A stretch of 64,000 nucleotides of DNA from Fredinandcohnia quinoae (GTDB lineage Bacteria > Bacillota > Bacilli > Bacillales > Bacillaceae_L). The translations under genes and the position numbers were made by a program. Positions 1-8,478 of the stretch are shown piece by piece; within the stretch, counting starts at the first letter, position 1, and every line of letters begins with the position of its first letter. Location: NCBI RefSeq assembly GCF_022427965.1, contig NZ_JAKTTI010000009.1, positions 47,264-111,263 on the forward strand, read 5' to 3'. Under the pieces are notes generated by a model that was not told where the DNA came from, did not search any database, and saw nothing but the letters and a program-made list of their open reading frames with translations.

Positions 1-509
1 TGAGCCAATCCAAGTGCACCTGCTTTTGTCATCCCACGTACAGCGAATTTTGAATCAGTATATCCAATTGCACCACCAACAAGACCATTAATAGATGAGA
101 TGTTAACGATTGAGCCACCCTCAGCCTTTTTCATTGATGGAATTACGGACTTCATGCCAAGGAATACTGACACTTGGTTAATATCAATAATTCTTCTATA
201 TTCCGCTTCCGTTGTTTCCTCAATTGGTTTATTCATTGTGATACCTGCATTATTGACTAATACACTTACAGGACCAAATGCTTTTTCAGTTTCAGCAATT
301 ACTTCTTTCCAATTATCTTCCTTCGTTACATCAAGTTTTAAGAATTTAGCATTTTCTCCTAGCTCAGTAGCTAATGCTTGTCCTTCTTGTTCAAGGATAT
401 CAGCAATCATAACCTTTGCGCCTTCCTTAACAAATAATCGAACGTGAGAAGCTCCCATTCCACGTGCTCCACCTGTAACGATTGCTACTTTTCCAGCTAA
501 TCTACTCAT
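1..509 (-). CDS. SDR-family NAD(P)-dependent oxidoreductase, 3' end outside window
   Basis: The reading frame starts at ATG 509 behind an AGGAGGAAATAACA ribosome site and runs off the left edge, so only about 169 residues are visible. The N-terminus shows the Rossmann nucleotide motif TGGARGMG, then an LVNNAG segment and the catalytic pair in GYTDSKFAVRG (Tyr-x3-Lys), preceded by the catalytic Ser in NISSING. That is a classical short-chain dehydrogenase of the hydroxysteroid or glucose dehydrogenase type; the substrate cannot be read from sequence. It is the third gene of an operon (SDR, MarR, SDR) and follows the MarR stop by 12 bp, so it is probably controlled by that regulator. Confidence 0.9.
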   Translation of the reverse strand, partial: MSRLAGKVAIVTGGARGMGASHVRLFVKEGAKVMIADILEQEGQALATELGENAKFLKLDVTKEDNWKEVIAETEKAFGPVSVLVNNAGITMNKPIEETTEAEYRRIIDINQVSVFLGMKSVIPSMKKAEGGSIVNISSINGLVGGAIGYTDSKFAVRGMTKAGALGLA

Positions 510-521
510 TGTTATTTCCTC

Positions 522-971
522 CTAGTTTGTACCATTTTGATTTTTTCTGTCTTGTATACCCCGTACTAATTTTTCCTGGATCATTAAATATTGCTTTAGT
601 TCTTCATCACTTAAGACTTCGAAGTGCTCCATAAACATTTCTTTACCAATTTCATGAGCATCTTTTAATGCCTTTTCTCCAGCTGATGTGATTTTTAACC
701 GGATTGTTCTTCGGTCATTTTCATCATAAAGTCTTTCAGCGAGCCCCAGATTAACTAACTTTGTGGCAATATTCGTCATAGCGCCCTTCGTATAGCCTAT
801 CATCTCTGCTAGTTCTACCTGCTTTTGAGGGCCCTTAATCCGTAGTTCACTCAATACTAAAATCGGTGATATCCCAAGTGGATATTGGAAAGCTTTTGTG
901 AATCTGATAATGTTCTCATTATTCATTTGTTCAATCGCATGAATAAGTTTAAAAATACTCGTTTGTTTCAT
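522..971 (-). CDS. MarR-family transcriptional regulator
   Basis: A 149-residue winged-helix protein. The recognition region (VELAEMIGYTKGAMTNIATKL) and the wing (DENDRRTIRLKIT, with the DxRxxR-like charge pattern) are typical of MarR. I place the start at ATG 971 (MKQTSIFK), because the GGAGAGG ribosome site overlaps the codons after the upstream ATG at 986. It lies between two SDR genes on the same strand, and two 18-bp palindromes upstream of the operon (1775-1818) are plausible binding sites. The inferred role is an autoregulated repressor responding to a small, probably aromatic or lipophilic, ligand that the SDRs metabolise; the ligand is unknown. Confidence 0.88.
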   Translation of the reverse strand: MKQTSIFKLIHAIEQMNNENIIRFTKAFQYPLGISPILVLSELRIKGPQKQVELAEMIGYTKGAMTNIATKLVNLGLAERLYDENDRRTIRLKITSAGEKALKDAHEIGKEMFMEHFEVLSDEELKQYLMIQEKLVRGIQDRKNQNGTN

Positions 972-998
972 ATAAATCCTCTCCATAACTCGAGAGTA

Positions 999-1754
999 TT
1001 AGTGAAGCATTATTGAACCACCATCAACCATGATCGTTTGACCAGTAATATATTGGGAATCTTCAGAAGCTAGGAATACTGCCACACGGCCGATATCTTG
1101 TTCTACATCACCAAAACGTCCCATTGGAATTTTACTTCTAACTGCTTCATAATATTCAGGTTGTGCTTTTGACCATGCTTCAACACCAGGTGAATAAGCA
1201 ATTGGACTAATTAAATTTACATTAATTCCGAATCTGCCCCATTCATTTGCAGCCACACGTGAGATCCCACGAATCGCTTCTTTCGCAGCAGCATAAGCAC
1301 CTTGTGTTTCATGACCAGCAAGACCAGCCCCAGAAGCAAAATTAATTACATTTCCTTTTGTTTCTTTTAAATATGGAAGTGCAGCTTGCATTAAATAGAA
1401 TGTTGGATAGAATCCTGTTCCAAATGATAAATCTAAATCAGCTTGTGTTGTGTCTTCAATTGTTACTTGTTTTGAAGCATGTGCATTATTTACTAATACA
1501 TCTAGTTTACCGTATTTTTCAACAACTGTTTTGATAATTTGTCCAAGATTTTCGCGATCCATTAGGTTAGCCTGAAGAAACATAGATTTTGGAGAAATCG
1601 CTTGCAATTCTTTCTCCATTGCTTTACCAGTTTCTTCGTTAAGGTCGACAATTGCAACAATTGCTCCTTCTTTAACCATTGCCTTCGCCATACCACTACC
1701 GATTCCACCGGCACCACCAGTAATAATGACTACTTTGTCTTGTAATTTTCCCAC
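999..1754 (-). CDS. SDR-family oxidoreductase
   Basis: About 251 residues with the cofactor motif TGGAGGIG, the NNAH variant of the NNAG motif, catalytic Ser in NFASGAG and the YAAAK active site, ending in the TGQTIMVDGG segment common to SDR tetramers. An in-frame ATG lies at 1763, but it abuts the GAGGAG ribosome site with no spacer. The GTG at 1754 sits 9 bp from that site and gives the usual short N-terminus (GKLQDKVVIITGG), so it is preferred. It is the first gene of the SDR-MarR-SDR operon, directly downstream of the paired palindromic operator. The NNAH change is mild and does not remove a catalytic residue. Confidence 0.9.
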   Translation of the reverse strand: MGKLQDKVVIITGGAGGIGSGMAKAMVKEGAIVAIVDLNEETGKAMEKELQAISPKSMFLQANLMDRENLGQIIKTVVEKYGKLDVLVNNAHASKQVTIEDTTQADLDLSFGTGFYPTFYLMQAALPYLKETKGNVINFASGAGLAGHETQGAYAAAKEAIRGISRVAANEWGRFGINVNLISPIAYSPGVEAWSKAQPEYYEAVRSKIPMGRFGDVEQDIGRVAVFLASEDSQYITGQTIMVDGGSIMLH

Positions 1755-1774
1755 GTCTGCCATCTCCTCGCAAT

Positions 1775-1818
1775 TAGTTTAACACTAAACTATTCGAATA
1801 TAGTTTACCACTAAACTA
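1775..1818. promoter_or_regulatory. Paired palindromic operators upstream of the SDR-MarR operon
   Basis: Two copies of the perfect palindrome TAGTTTA-N4-TAAACTA occupy 1775-1792 and 1801-1818, separated by TTCGAATA; the period is 26 bp. They lie immediately upstream of the first operon gene, overlapping the expected promoter (a TATATT -10-like box lies on the minus strand between the sites). The size and symmetry suit a MarR dimer, and the only nearby regulator is the MarR gene in the same operon. Confidence 0.7.
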
Positions 1819-1843
1819 ATTTTTTTAATAGTAAATTGCACAA

Positions 1844-1874
1844 CAAAAAACCACCGAAATATTTTTCGATGGTT
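1844..1874 (-). terminator. Rho-independent terminator after the bmrD-like gene
   Basis: On the minus strand an 11-bp stem (AACCATCGAAA with TTTCGGTGGTT) and a 4-nt loop are followed by a run of T. It lies 18 bp beyond the stop of the ABC exporter gene. Confidence 0.8.
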
Positions 1875-1891
1875 CTTTCGTTCACTTACTA

Positions 1892-3628
1892 CTATACGCT
1901 TAGTGACTTCGCCTGCATTTGGTACATTTGTTCATAAATACCGCCTTGGGCTAATAATTCGTCATGTGTGCCTTGTTCTTTAATGACACCACGATCTAGG
2001 ACTAGGATGCGATCTGCGTTTTTAATCGTTGAAAGACGGTGGGCAATGATAAATGTTGTCCGGCCTTTCTTTAATACATCCATCGCATGCTGGATAATTT
2101 CTTCTGTCTCTGTATCAATATTTGATGTTGCTTCATCCAAAATTAAAATCGCTGGGTCAAATGCTAGAGCGCGCGCAAATGAAATAAGCTGTCTCTGTCC
2201 AGATGAAAGCGTGCTCCCTTTTTCAACAACAGGCTCATCAATTCCTTTTTCAAGATGACCTAGTACACGGTCTGCACCAACCGCTCTTAGCGATTCCTCA
2301 ACCTTTTCTCTTGTGATTTTCGGATCATTTAAGCTGACATTTGAAGCAATTGTTCCCGTAAATAAATATGGATCCTGTAATACAATTCCCATATGTTGAC
2401 GCATTGTCTGTCTAGGGACAGAGGTAATGTCTACACCGTCAATATAAATTTTCCCTTTTGATGGGTCATAGAATCGGAATAGTAAATTCATAATCGAGCT
2501 TTTTCCAGATCCCGTATGTCCGACAAGCGCAACTGTTTCTCCACGATTTGCTTTGAAGAATAAATGTTTCAACACATATTCATCATCTTTATACGCAAAT
2601 GAGACATCTTCAAATTCAACATTTCCCTCATATCTCGGCATAGTTTCCTCTGAAACTTTCTCACCAGGTGTATCTAACACTTCAAATACACGCTTGCCTG
2701 CAACGAGTGAACGCTCGAGCTGCGAAAACTGGTTAACCACATTCGTAATCGGATTGAACAATTTTGTTAAATAATCAACGAAGGCATATAGTGTACCCGC
2801 TGACACAATTTCCACTGCGTTTAACGATTGTGTCCCAAAGTAAATAATGAATATGGTAAACATAATCAAACGTAATGTATTGACTAAGTTAAATGAAGTC
2901 GCCGAATCTAGAAACAATAATTTTCGCCCATATGCATAATGAGTCTCATTCATCTCATCAAATTCCTTCGTCATTTGCTTCTCACGTCGAAAAGCTTGAA
3001 TAATTGTCATCCCTTGAATCGATTCATTAATCATCGCATTAAGGTCGGCAATTTTTGTACGAATGACTTGATTGTATTGTGCTGCAAATTTTCGATATAC
3101 AATCATCCATAGATACACGATTGGAATCATTACTAAGGCAATCATCGCCATTTTCCAATTTAAAATAAACAATGCGATATATACGCCCGCAATCGAAATA
3201 AAGCTTGTTGCAAAATTAGCAAGCACCTGTACATATAAATTCCGCAATGCTTCTGTATCATTCGTAACACGTGCGACAACTTTACCTGCTGGCAGATGAT
3301 CAAAATATTGGATCGGCAACGTTTGAATATGAGCAAATACATCTTGACGTAATTTTTGTACGACGCGGTTTGCTCCCACCTGCAAATAAATATACATGAA
3401 ATAACGTAAAATCGCGGTTGCAATTGCTAAGATCAAAAATAAACATAACAACCAAGCAATTGGTTTTATTTCTATTTTCCCTATAACCATATATTCATCG
3501 ATAATATGCTTTGCAATGAATGGGCCAGCAAGCTCTGTAAATACCGCTACTGTTAAGAAAAATAATCCAAGGAAAATGGGTCTCTTAAAATACATCGCAT
3601 ATTTTGTTAATCGTTTACTCGTACTCAT
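1892..3628 (-). CDS. bmrD: ABC multidrug exporter half-transporter, BmrD/YheH type
   Basis: A 578-residue half-transporter with six membrane helices in about residues 1-310 and a C-terminal nucleotide-binding domain. Walker A is GHTGSGKSS, the signature is LSSGQRQLISFARAL, and Walker B is ILILDEATSNID with the catalytic Glu present. Motifs and many phrases match B. subtilis YheH (BmrD), but the long extracytoplasmic insertion that makes YheH about 670 residues is absent. It overlaps the upstream half-transporter by 4 bp (ATGA), so the two are translationally coupled and should form a heterodimer with one competent and one degenerate ATP site. The function, export of drugs or other amphipathic compounds, is inferred from the family. 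Confidence 0.9.
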   Translation of the reverse strand: MSTSKRLTKYAMYFKRPIFLGLFFLTVAVFTELAGPFIAKHIIDEYMVIGKIEIKPIAWLLCLFLILAIATAILRYFMYIYLQVGANRVVQKLRQDVFAHIQTLPIQYFDHLPAGKVVARVTNDTEALRNLYVQVLANFATSFISIAGVYIALFILNWKMAMIALVMIPIVYLWMIVYRKFAAQYNQVIRTKIADLNAMINESIQGMTIIQAFRREKQMTKEFDEMNETHYAYGRKLLFLDSATSFNLVNTLRLIMFTIFIIYFGTQSLNAVEIVSAGTLYAFVDYLTKLFNPITNVVNQFSQLERSLVAGKRVFEVLDTPGEKVSEETMPRYEGNVEFEDVSFAYKDDEYVLKHLFFKANRGETVALVGHTGSGKSSIMNLLFRFYDPSKGKIYIDGVDITSVPRQTMRQHMGIVLQDPYLFTGTIASNVSLNDPKITREKVEESLRAVGADRVLGHLEKGIDEPVVEKGSTLSSGQRQLISFARALAFDPAILILDEATSNIDTETEEIIQHAMDVLKKGRTTFIIAHRLSTIKNADRILVLDRGVIKEQGTHDELLAQGGIYEQMYQMQAKSLSV

Positions 3629-5367
3629 GACACGCCTCCTTCTAGCTGTTGACGGTCAAATTGCTCTTTATACCAACCATTTTGTCGAAGTAATTCTTCA
3701 TGTGTTCCTTGTTCAGTAATTTGTCCCTCGTCTAGCACAATAATTTGATTAGCATGCTGCACACCTGATAAACGATGAGTTGTAATAATTGTCGTCTTAC
3801 CCGCTCGTTCATTTTGAATATTTCTGATGATTCTAGCCTCTGTTTTTGCATCTACTGCTGAAAGTGAATCATCAAGGATTAAGATTTCTGGATTTTTAAT
3901 TAGTGCACGTGCAATTGATACACGCTGCTTTTGACCACCTGATAATGAAACCCCTTTTTCCCCAACAAGTGTTTCAAGTCCCATCGGTAAGTTCTCCAAA
4001 TCCTTGTTAAAAGATGCGAGGCGAATCGCTTCTAGTAATTCATTATCAGTTGCATCTTCTTTCCCAAATAAGATATTTTCACGAATCGTACGCGAGAACA
4101 ATACATGATCCTGTGGAACATAGCCAATCCAATCAAGAATTTGTTCTTTCGTTTGTGAAGCGATATCGATTCCATCAATGTGCAATTGTCCCTCTTCAAG
4201 TGGGTATTCACGTAGTAATTGTCTTAAAAAGGTTGTTTTTCCCGCTCCTGTTTTCCCTACAATGCCAAGAGTTTCTCCTTTTTTCAATAACAACGAAATT
4301 TGCTGTAAATTTTTCACCTGACTTGTTGGGTATTGAAACATCAAGTCATTAAAACCAATTGCAGTCGGTGTAGAAACGGCAACTGTTTTTTCCGAATTTT
4401 CAACATCTGCTTTATACGTAAGTGTCTCTTGTACACGGTCAAGCGATGCATTCCCCTGCTGCATAACATTGATTAACTCACCAATCGCAAAAATTGGCCA
4501 TACTGCAAGCCCTAAATAAACGTTAAATGTAACGAGCTGACCAACCGTCATTTCACCATTCGATACGAGAATCGCTCCATAGCCTAGTGCCACCACATAG
4601 CTAATCCCGGTACCAACCTTTGTAATTGGTCCGAATAATGCATTGATCTTAACGGTATGCATATTTTTTTGGTACACATCTTCACTCATGTCCGCAAATT
4701 TCTGTTCATCCTTTTTCTCTTGGACATATGCACGAATAACGCGAACACCTGCGACAGATTCCAGTACATTATCATTCAAATCCCCAAAGGAATCCTGTGC
4801 TTTCATATATCGTTCATGGACAATCTTACCAAGATATTGAATCAGAATAGCCATAATCGGCACTGGCAGCATTGCAAAAAACGTTAATTTCCACGAAATC
4901 ATGTAGCCCATTGCAAAAATAATTGCACCCATAAATAAAGTTGAATCAATTAGGGTCATAATTCCAAATCCAGCAGTTAATGAGACTGAATTCAAATCAT
5001 TTGTCGCACGTGCCATTAAGTCGCCTGTGCGATTTTTTTCATAAAAGGTAGGCGTCATTTTTAAAAAGTGCTGCATAAGCTTACGACGCATCATCCTTTC
5101 TAAATTAATGGCTCCTTCAAATAAACGATACTGCCAATAAAAATTTAAAATATACCCAAAAACAATAATCCCAAGAAATATAAGAATATATTGACCTAAT
5201 ATTTCCTTCGTTATTTCACCTGAAGTTAATACGTCAATGATATTTCCAAGTAAGTATGGAGGAATTACCTCCAGTATACTGGCAAACATTAACAGGACAA
5301 CGGCTATTGTATATTGCTTCCAATACTGTTTAAAAAACCAACCTAATTTTCCTAATACATCAAACAT
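3625..5367 (-). CDS. bmrC: ABC multidrug exporter half-transporter, BmrC/YheI type
   Basis: A 580-residue half-transporter that closely resembles B. subtilis YheI (BmrC) from its first residues (MFDVLGKLGWFFK). Membrane domain at about 1-310; ATPase domain with Walker A GKTGAGKTT and signature LSGGQKQR. Walker B reads ILILDDS: the catalytic Glu is Asp, the known degenerate site of this subunit. It is the promoter-proximal gene of a two-gene operon with the BmrD-type partner. The 5' region carries a consensus promoter, a 19-codon leader ORF and a terminator hairpin (5505-5742), so expression is probably controlled by attenuation, as described for the B. subtilis bmrBCD operon. Confidence 0.93.
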   Translation of the reverse strand: MFDVLGKLGWFFKQYWKQYTIAVVLLMFASILEVIPPYLLGNIIDVLTSGEITKEILGQYILIFLGIIVFGYILNFYWQYRLFEGAINLERMMRRKLMQHFLKMTPTFYEKNRTGDLMARATNDLNSVSLTAGFGIMTLIDSTLFMGAIIFAMGYMISWKLTFFAMLPVPIMAILIQYLGKIVHERYMKAQDSFGDLNDNVLESVAGVRVIRAYVQEKKDEQKFADMSEDVYQKNMHTVKINALFGPITKVGTGISYVVALGYGAILVSNGEMTVGQLVTFNVYLGLAVWPIFAIGELINVMQQGNASLDRVQETLTYKADVENSEKTVAVSTPTAIGFNDLMFQYPTSQVKNLQQISLLLKKGETLGIVGKTGAGKTTFLRQLLREYPLEEGQLHIDGIDIASQTKEQILDWIGYVPQDHVLFSRTIRENILFGKEDATDNELLEAIRLASFNKDLENLPMGLETLVGEKGVSLSGGQKQRVSIARALIKNPEILILDDSLSAVDAKTEARIIRNIQNERAGKTTIITTHRLSGVQHANQIIVLDEGQITEQGTHEELLRQNGWYKEQFDRQQLEGGVS

Positions 5368-5504
5368 CTATCAAACCCTCTTTCTCTCTTTCGGATTGAA
5401 ATCAGAGCTACCCACTATCTAGCAATTCCTTTTTGAAAATCATTTTCCTTTGATTGTTCCTCATCATCATCTACTCCTTCTTAATCATCTCACTAAAGGA
5501 TTCC

Positions 5505-5547
5505 AAAAAAGACAAAAAGATGCATACCCTAAAAAGAGCATACATCT
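5505..5547 (-). terminator. Attenuator hairpin upstream of bmrC-like gene
   Basis: On the minus strand the arms AGATGTATGC (5547-5538) and GTATGCATCT (5527-5518) pair over 10 bp with two G-U wobbles and a 10-nt loop, followed by two T-runs. It lies between the leader ORF and bmrC, where a read-through terminator would sit. A second small hairpin (AGGTAT at 5579-5574 with ATACCT at 5560-5555) precedes it and could belong to an alternative fold. Confidence 0.7.
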
Positions 5548-5612
5548 CTGGAAAAGGTATAAAAGTCAGACCAATACCTCTTCATCTCATCCGAAATCTA
5601 CAAATTTACAGA

Positions 5613-5672
5613 TTAAAGGTAAGGACAATGTATGAAATTAGAAGTTAAATCGTTCATAAGTAAATCCCGCAT
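5613..5672 (-). CDS. 19-residue putative leader peptide (BmrB-like role)
   Basis: A small ORF encoding MRDLLMNDLTSNFIHCPYL. It starts at ATG 5672 behind the near-perfect ribosome site GGAAGGAGGT with an 8-nt spacer, about 40 bp after the -10 box. It is followed by the attenuator hairpin and then bmrC. In B. subtilis the homologous exporter is controlled by translation of a leader peptide (BmrB), with ribosome stalling under antibiotics changing the RNA fold. The same layout is seen here, but the peptide is shorter and I see no similarity to BmrB. An overlapping frame (MGNAGFTYERFNF) starts only 1 nt after the ribosome site and is less likely. Confidence 0.6.
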   Translation of the reverse strand: MRDLLMNDLTSNFIHCPYL

Positions 5673-5712
5673 TGCCCATACCTCCTTCCCCAAAATTTGT
5701 TAGTGTTCTTGA

Positions 5713-5742
5713 AGATTACCACTTTTCTTAGATAATTGTCAA
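5713..5742 (-). promoter_or_regulatory. Sigma-A promoter of the bmr-type operon
   Basis: Minus strand: TTGACA (5742-5737), 18-bp spacer, TAATCT (5718-5713) with an extended TG motif just before the -10. A strong constitutive-looking promoter, consistent with control after initiation by the downstream attenuator. Confidence 0.75.
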
Positions 5743-5763
5743 CTATCAGACAAGTATTTCTTT

Positions 5764-5816
5764 TAAAAAAACAAGGGGCATTTCTACTGCTTCTTGAAGC
5801 AGTAGGAACATCCCCT
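5764..5816 (-). terminator. Terminator after the DUF2167 gene
   Basis: A perfect 9-bp stem (CTACTGCTT/AAGCAGTAG) nested inside an AGGGG/CCCCT outer stem, followed on the minus strand by a T-run at 5770-5764. It lies 10 bp after the stop of the gene at 5826. Confidence 0.85.
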
Positions 5817-5825
5817 CGTCTCGTG

Positions 5826-6695
5826 CTATTTTTGTTGATTAATTGAATCGTCTTGCTCAGATGCTTGATTATCCTTTTTCTTTTTTCGAATTAAGCCCCA
5901 TAATCCAGCTATTGCCGCAACTATTATTACCCCGAATTTCTTTCCAAATACAAGAATAGTAGCAAGTAAGCCAGCTTTTTTCGCTACAGCTAGACCAGCT
6001 CCACCTAAAATAAGGGCAGATAGTCCATACTCAGAAACTTTATCAGTAGACTTGTCGAAGTCCTCGTATCTTTTTCCATCATTCACTTTGAACTTTGAAA
6101 GTATTTTTTCTTCAAGCAGCTTTCTATGTGCATCTCTATTCTGTGGATCGGTTATAAGGACAATTGAGATATTCCCTTCACGTGTCAAAATCCTCGTATT
6201 ATAATTTAGGAATGTTTCCTTGTTCTCATCTTCGAGCAATATGGACCAAGTTAGATTATATGTTTCATCTTCAAAGAAGGGCTTGATGTCCCAGTCTTTT
6301 ACATAGAAGCGATCGCCAGGCTGACGTTCCTTATTCGCTTCCTCGGTACCTTCTTTATAGCTCTTTAACAGTGCTTTCGCATCTATTTTTTCCTTTTTCG
6401 CATTCTTAATGTGACCAGATTCTTCATAGTCAAAATATACTCTCCATGTTGCATTTTCATCCATTGGGAATATGCTGCCTACCTCAAGTCCTGTAACAGT
6501 CTCCCCATAATCCTGACTCATTCTCTTTGTATTTTCTCCGTCAAGAAAGACAAACTCCGGGTCAAGATCAACAGTGGCAATGCCTCCTAGATCAACAGGT
6601 TGCCCCCCTTCAATCCAATTGTAGTCGTCTACCGCAGTTACTGTTGTACTAAACATCATACATAATACAAACACCATTACTAGTAATCTCTTCAT
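5826..6695 (-). CDS. DUF2167-family membrane-anchored exported protein
   Basis: 289 residues. A signal peptide (MKRLLVMVFVLCMMFSTTVTA) is followed by an extracytoplasmic domain with the DUF2167 hallmarks: WRVYFDYEESGHIKN near residue 85, IDAKALLKSYKEGTEEAN, a WDIKPFF segment, then LNYNTRILTREG. One or two hydrophobic helices at about 223-265 (LSALILGGAGLAVAKKAG; FGVIIVAAIAGLWGL) come before a KKKK-rich charged tail. The family has no assigned biochemical role. It stands alone between two terminators. The start is supported by GGGAGGAAATTTTC before the ATG. Confidence 0.85.
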   Translation of the reverse strand: MKRLLVMVFVLCMMFSTTVTAVDDYNWIEGGQPVDLGGIATVDLDPEFVFLDGENTKRMSQDYGETVTGLEVGSIFPMDENATWRVYFDYEESGHIKNAKKEKIDAKALLKSYKEGTEEANKERQPGDRFYVKDWDIKPFFEDETYNLTWSILLEDENKETFLNYNTRILTREGNISIVLITDPQNRDAHRKLLEEKILSKFKVNDGKRYEDFDKSTDKVSEYGLSALILGGAGLAVAKKAGLLATILVFGKKFGVIIVAAIAGLWGLIRKKKKDNQASEQDDSINQQK

Positions 6696-7051
6696 TATGA
6701 AAATTTCCTCCCGATACTCTCGTACATTTAATAAAAATTATAAGTCCTATTTAAAAAGTAAGTCCTCTCTAAGCCTCCCTATTTTCCAAAATTAACTATT
6801 TATGATTTTATCATACTATTATTACAATAAAATGGGTATTACTACATAATTTTTACAATTGCTAAAGTCCAAAAATTCGACAATTCATGCATATCATCCT
6901 TTTTACCCATGGCACGACAGTATCAGCATTCTCTTATTCTTTTAACATGCTACAACACCGGTTAATCCATGTTATACACGACAATGGATGTAGGACTATT
7001 TCCTATATTCAAAATCACTTCGATTCATACTATAAGGGCTGGAAAAGAAAT
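6696..7051. other. Gene-free stretch upstream of the DUF2167 gene
   Basis: Contains the likely promoter region of the DUF2167 gene (a TATAAT box on the minus strand at 6742-6737). I see nothing else with support; the plus-strand frames here overlap low-complexity sequence and have no ribosome site. Confidence 0.5.
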
Positions 7052-7098
7052 AAAAAGACGATTCTTCTGCTCCACGAAGCGGAAAAATCGTCTTTTTT
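7052..7098 (-). terminator. Terminator of the cobalamin operon
   Basis: Stem AAGACGATT/AATCGTCTT with T-runs on both sides, so it can act in both directions. It lies 7 bp after the cbiA stop and closes the cobalamin operon. Confidence 0.85.
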
Positions 7099-7104
7099 CT
7101 ATAA

Positions 7105-8478
7105 CTACGAGTTTTTCTTATATGACTCACACTGTTCTACCCAGCGTTTTGCCGTTTTTGGCGAGGAACCAAAATGAATGTGAGTATACCCCGCAACAAG
7201 ATTATTCTTTGCAAAGCCTTCCTCCTTCGTCCCTTGCCGTCCACTCGAAACATATGATGGGGTTAACTCTTCCGAAGGGATAAAGGTTGAATAGTGGAAT
7301 TCATGACCTCTTACATGATCATTTGGTCTGATTAAGAAGTTATTCGATGTTCCTGTTACTTCTCGATAACCGATTGCTGCAAGTTTTGACATCATCTTCA
7401 CCCTACCAGGAACAATTCCTACCATTGGGTATACATCTCCACCAATCGTTTCAATGGATTCTGACAGAAACATAAACCCACCACACTCAGCAAGTGTAGG
7501 AATACCATCCTGGATTGCCTGTTCAACTGACCTTAGCACTTCTTTCTGTGCCGATAAGACCCCCGCGAACTCTTCAGGAAATCCACCACCAATATATAAA
7601 CCATGTATTTCAGAAGGTATCTTTTCTCCCTGAAGTGGTGAGAAAAACACTAGCTCCGCTCCATAATACTCTAAAAGCTCCAAATTCTCTTGATAGTAAA
7701 AATGAAATGCTTCATCCTTCGCGATTGCAATCCTTACTTTGCTTTTTGACTTTGGGGTTTGAAAGAGAATATTTGGACAATCAATCACTTCAGAGCCCAT
7801 GATATGATAAAGCAAAGCTAAATCAAAGCTTTGTTGAATCGTATCAGAAAGTAATTCAAACAAGGGCTGTAGTTCTCCACGCTCAATAGAAGGAATAAGT
7901 CCAAGATGCCGCTCTGGCATGATTAACTGAGTATCCTGTAGTAAATAACCAACAACTGGAATTCCACATTCTGCCTCTACGGCCTGACGAATCAACTGAA
8001 AGTGACCTTCACTGCCAACACGATTCGCAACAATACCACAGAGCCTTACATCCTTGGAAAAGGTTTGGAATCCTTTTACAATTGCTGCTGCGCTTCGTGC
8101 TGTTCCACCACAATCAACGACGAGCAAGACTGGGCTATTTGTAATTTTGGCTATTTCCGCTGCACTACCTACATCAGATAATGGATCCTTACCATCAAAT
8201 AAGCCCATTACTCCTTCTATGATTGCAATATCAGCGCCTTGACCTCCCCGCACAAAGATTTCCTTCATCACGGAAGCCTCACACATCCAGCTATCTAGGT
8301 TTCGTGATATTCTCCCTGTAACTGCAGTTTGATACGTTGGATCAATATAATCAGGGCCACATTTAAACCCTTGTACTTGGTAACCTAGCTCTTTGTATGC
8401 TGCCATTAATCCAATTGCAACAGTAGTCTTGCCTACACCACTGCCTGTACCTGCAACTATAATTCGTCTAATTGACAT
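7105..8478 (-). CDS. cbiA: Cobyrinate a,c-diamide synthase
   Basis: About 457 residues. The N-terminal dethiobiotin-synthetase-like ATPase domain has GTGSGVGKTT (P-loop) and the CGPDYIDP motif; the C-terminal class I glutamine amidotransferase domain has the Cys in LAECGGFM and the HFGSSP His region. It amidates the a- and c-carboxylates of cobyrinic acid using glutamine and ATP in cobalamin synthesis. ATG 8478 is preferred to 8484 because TGAGGA lies 7 nt from it. It overlaps the upstream btuF-like gene by 22 bp and is last in the riboswitch-controlled operon. No other corrin-ring genes are present, so in this window its role is in salvage or finishing of incomplete corrinoids. Confidence 0.95.
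   Translation of the reverse strand: MSIRRIIVAGTGSGVGKTTVAIGLMAAYKELGYQVQGFKCGPDYIDPTYQTAVTGRISRNLDSWMCEASVMKEIFVRGGQGADIAIIEGVMGLFDGKDPLSDVGSAAEIAKITNSPVLLVVDCGGTARSAAAIVKGFQTFSKDVRLCGIVANRVGSEGHFQLIRQAVEAECGIPVVGYLLQDTQLIMPERHLGLIPSIERGELQPLFELLSDTIQQSFDLALLYHIMGSEVIDCPNILFQTPKSKSKVRIAIAKDEAFHFYYQENLELLEYYGAELVFFSPLQGEKIPSEIHGLYIGGGFPEEFAGVLSAQKEVLRSVEQAIQDGIPTLAECGGFMFLSESIETIGGDVYPMVGIVPGRVKMMSKLAAIGYREVTGTSNNFLIRPNDHVRGHEFHYSTFIPSEELTPSYVSSGRQGTKEEGFAKNNLVAGYTHIHFGSSPKTAKRWVEQCESYKKNS

Noticed and set aside
5450..5648. Two overlapping plus-strand ORFs upstream of bmrC
   Set aside because: They are antisense to the leader and attenuator and have no ribosome sites; the minus-strand regulatory reading explains the sequence.
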